Shown: positions 63,326 to 64,000 of the stretch, in pieces
Position numbering within the stretch: the stretch's first letter is position 1
Layout: the number at the start of each line of letters is the position of its first letter
Notes under the pieces: generated by a model
Database searches by the model: none
The model's input: only the letters and a program-made list of their open reading frames with translations
Told to the model about the DNA's origin: nothing
Assembly (NCBI GenBank): GCA_945890645.1
Contig: CAMDCV010000017.1
Location: 20,755 to 84,754 of the forward strand
Length of the DNA stretch: 64,000 nt
Direction: 5' to 3'
Origin: Akkermansia muciniphila
GTDB lineage: Bacteria; Verrucomicrobiota; Verrucomicrobiia; Verrucomicrobiales; Akkermansiaceae
Translations under genes and position numbers: made by a program

Positions 63326-63354
63326 GGCTGGGCGGCGAGACGCCGCCACGGTTA
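63326..63354 (-). repeat. Stop-codon hairpin repeat at the autotransporter end (family B)
   Basis: GGCTG, then GGCGGCG (63331-63337), loop AGA, CGCCGCC, then ACGGTTA, with TTA at 63352-63354 being the complement of the gene's TAA stop codon. Confidence 0.75.
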
Positions 63355-64000
63355 TGGCACTTCTACATTGAGGCGGGCGAATTTCTTCGGATCGGCTCCC
63401 ATCGGCACAGTTAACGTGATGGTGTCGAAGCCGAGTGGGCTATCTTCGGTGACGACGACGCCAGGGGTGGATCCGGCAGTATCAGCACCAACGGTGTAAA
63501 CCGTGGGCCAAGTACTGAGGTCAGTTCCAACTTCAATTTCCACAACGGTGGAACCATCGATGGTATCCACATCGCGCTGGAAGGTGAAAATCAGGTTCGT
63601 TCCGGAAATGGTGCTTTGCGGCAGTTTGCTGAGGTCGTTGGTGCTGACCAAACCACCGAGGACGTATTCGACTGCGTTATTGACGCCGTCGCCGTCTTTG
63701 TCGAGGTTCGCGGCACTTTCGATGGCATTGATCGCGGCCCATGAGGCGTAGCCTGCGGCTGTTTCCAGCGTGAGGATGCCGGTGGTTTCGTCGAAGGTGT
63801 AGGTTTTCGCACCGGTGACCTTGGTCCACTTGTCGCTACCCGCATCGGTAAAGCCGGCGACAGTGAAGCTCGCCCCGTAGGCCCCGCTGAGCGAGGGAAC
63901 ATTTTCCAAGGTCCAAGTGCCGGAGGTGAGTGCATCGGCGGCGCTGGTATCGATGACGAAGTCGCCGTCGAGGGTGACCGTGCCTGCGCCGCTGATGCTG
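63352..64000 (-). CDS. C-terminal part of an autotransporter-type beta-strand repeat protein
   Basis: The frame is open from the right edge (64000) to TAA at 63352, so the start lies outside the window; at least 216 residues are visible. The upstream part, SISGAGTVTLDGDFVIDTSAADALTSGTWTLENV (in pieces), is a typical 'autotransporter-associated beta strand' repeat unit, common in Verrucomicrobia. Near 110-135 from the visible start is NLDKDGDGVNNAVEYVLGG, a calcium-binding-like thrombospondin type 3 stretch. The C-terminus (DTITLTVPMGADPKKFARLNVEVP) ends without a PEP-CTERM motif. Probably a large secreted or surface-exposed protein. Confidence 0.8.
   Translation of the reverse strand, partial: SISGAGTVTLDGDFVIDTSAADALTSGTWTLENVPSLSGAYGASFTVAGFTDAGSDKWTKVTGAKTYTFDETTGILTLETAAGYASWAAINAIESAANLDKDGDGVNNAVEYVLGGLVSTNDLSKLPQSTISGTNLIFTFQRDVDTIDGSTVVEIEVGTDLSTWPTVYTVGADTAGSTPGVVVTEDSPLGFDTITLTVPMGADPKKFARLNVEVP

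Larger units (their letters stand above)
63029..63351. other. Intergenic region with two repeats and a terminator, no gene seen
   Basis: The first 110 nt upstream of rpsO carry its probable promoter, but no consensus is evident. Then comes a family A repeat (63141-63281), a terminator (63283-63318) and a family B hairpin (63326-63354). No open frame of interest. Confidence 0.6.

Overview
The window looks like chromosomal DNA from a member of the Verrucomicrobiota (class Verrucomicrobiae). This is inferred from gene content: an autotransporter-type beta-strand repeat protein, paired pseudopilins, a periplasmic sulfatase, a DUF1501/PPC/thioredoxin secreted cassette, an ECF sigma factor coupled to a PEGA/FGE-type Ser/Thr kinase, and McsA-McsB-ClpC in an organism with Gram-negative lipoproteins. 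Base composition is moderately GC-rich, with a few clearly AT-rich genes (24865-25242, 52571-52960). I see no rRNA, tRNA, CRISPR array, prophage or insertion sequence. Most starts lack a Shine-Dalgarno sequence, so several start codons were chosen from protein alignment logic.

Layout. 1-3173: two pseudopilins, galE and a Tyr/Gly-rich lipoprotein. 3282-8348: hflK-hflC, a DJ-1 protein, argD-argF. 8494-13842: purM-purF, a secreted GHL10 glycosidase, fabG. 13853-16137: sixA and several small lipoproteins including RlpA. 16146-24162: der, an NTF2-like protein overlapping a sulfatase, an inositol-phosphatase-like protein, a PfkB kinase, queA, and a CysJ-type diflavin reductase. 24211-30464: two orphans, then the ilvE-mcsA-mcsB-clpC run. 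30585-33041: a tandem 'DNA metabolism' gene plus radical-SAM DNA-repair-like gene, and a small TIGR03643-type protein. 33216-37322: proS, an RlmM-like methyltransferase, recA. 37466-41095: an overlapping ECF sigma / Ser-Thr kinase / OsmC operon. 41258-46942: rhodanese, dnaX-ybaB, a CAP-domain protein, a UbiA-like prenyltransferase, galK. 46943-49664: FMN reductase, DoxX and pirin genes divergent from a LysR regulator. 49707-52960: orphans and a hydrolase. 53113-59752: the DUF1501-PPC-thioredoxin cassette and katG. 60435-64000: rpsO-pnp and the C-terminus of an autotransporter-type protein.

Two things stand out beyond single genes. First, small dispersed repeats sit at gene 3' ends. One family has a 7-bp stem with a 3-nt loop plus a GCCACGGTTA tail, and in three of its copies that tail supplies the TAA stop codon of the gene it follows. 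A second family, about 140 bp long with inverted ends, lies between convergent genes or next to them. Second, there are two compact conserved operons of poorly understood function: ECF sigma-kinase-OsmC, and the radical-SAM/DNA-metabolism pair.
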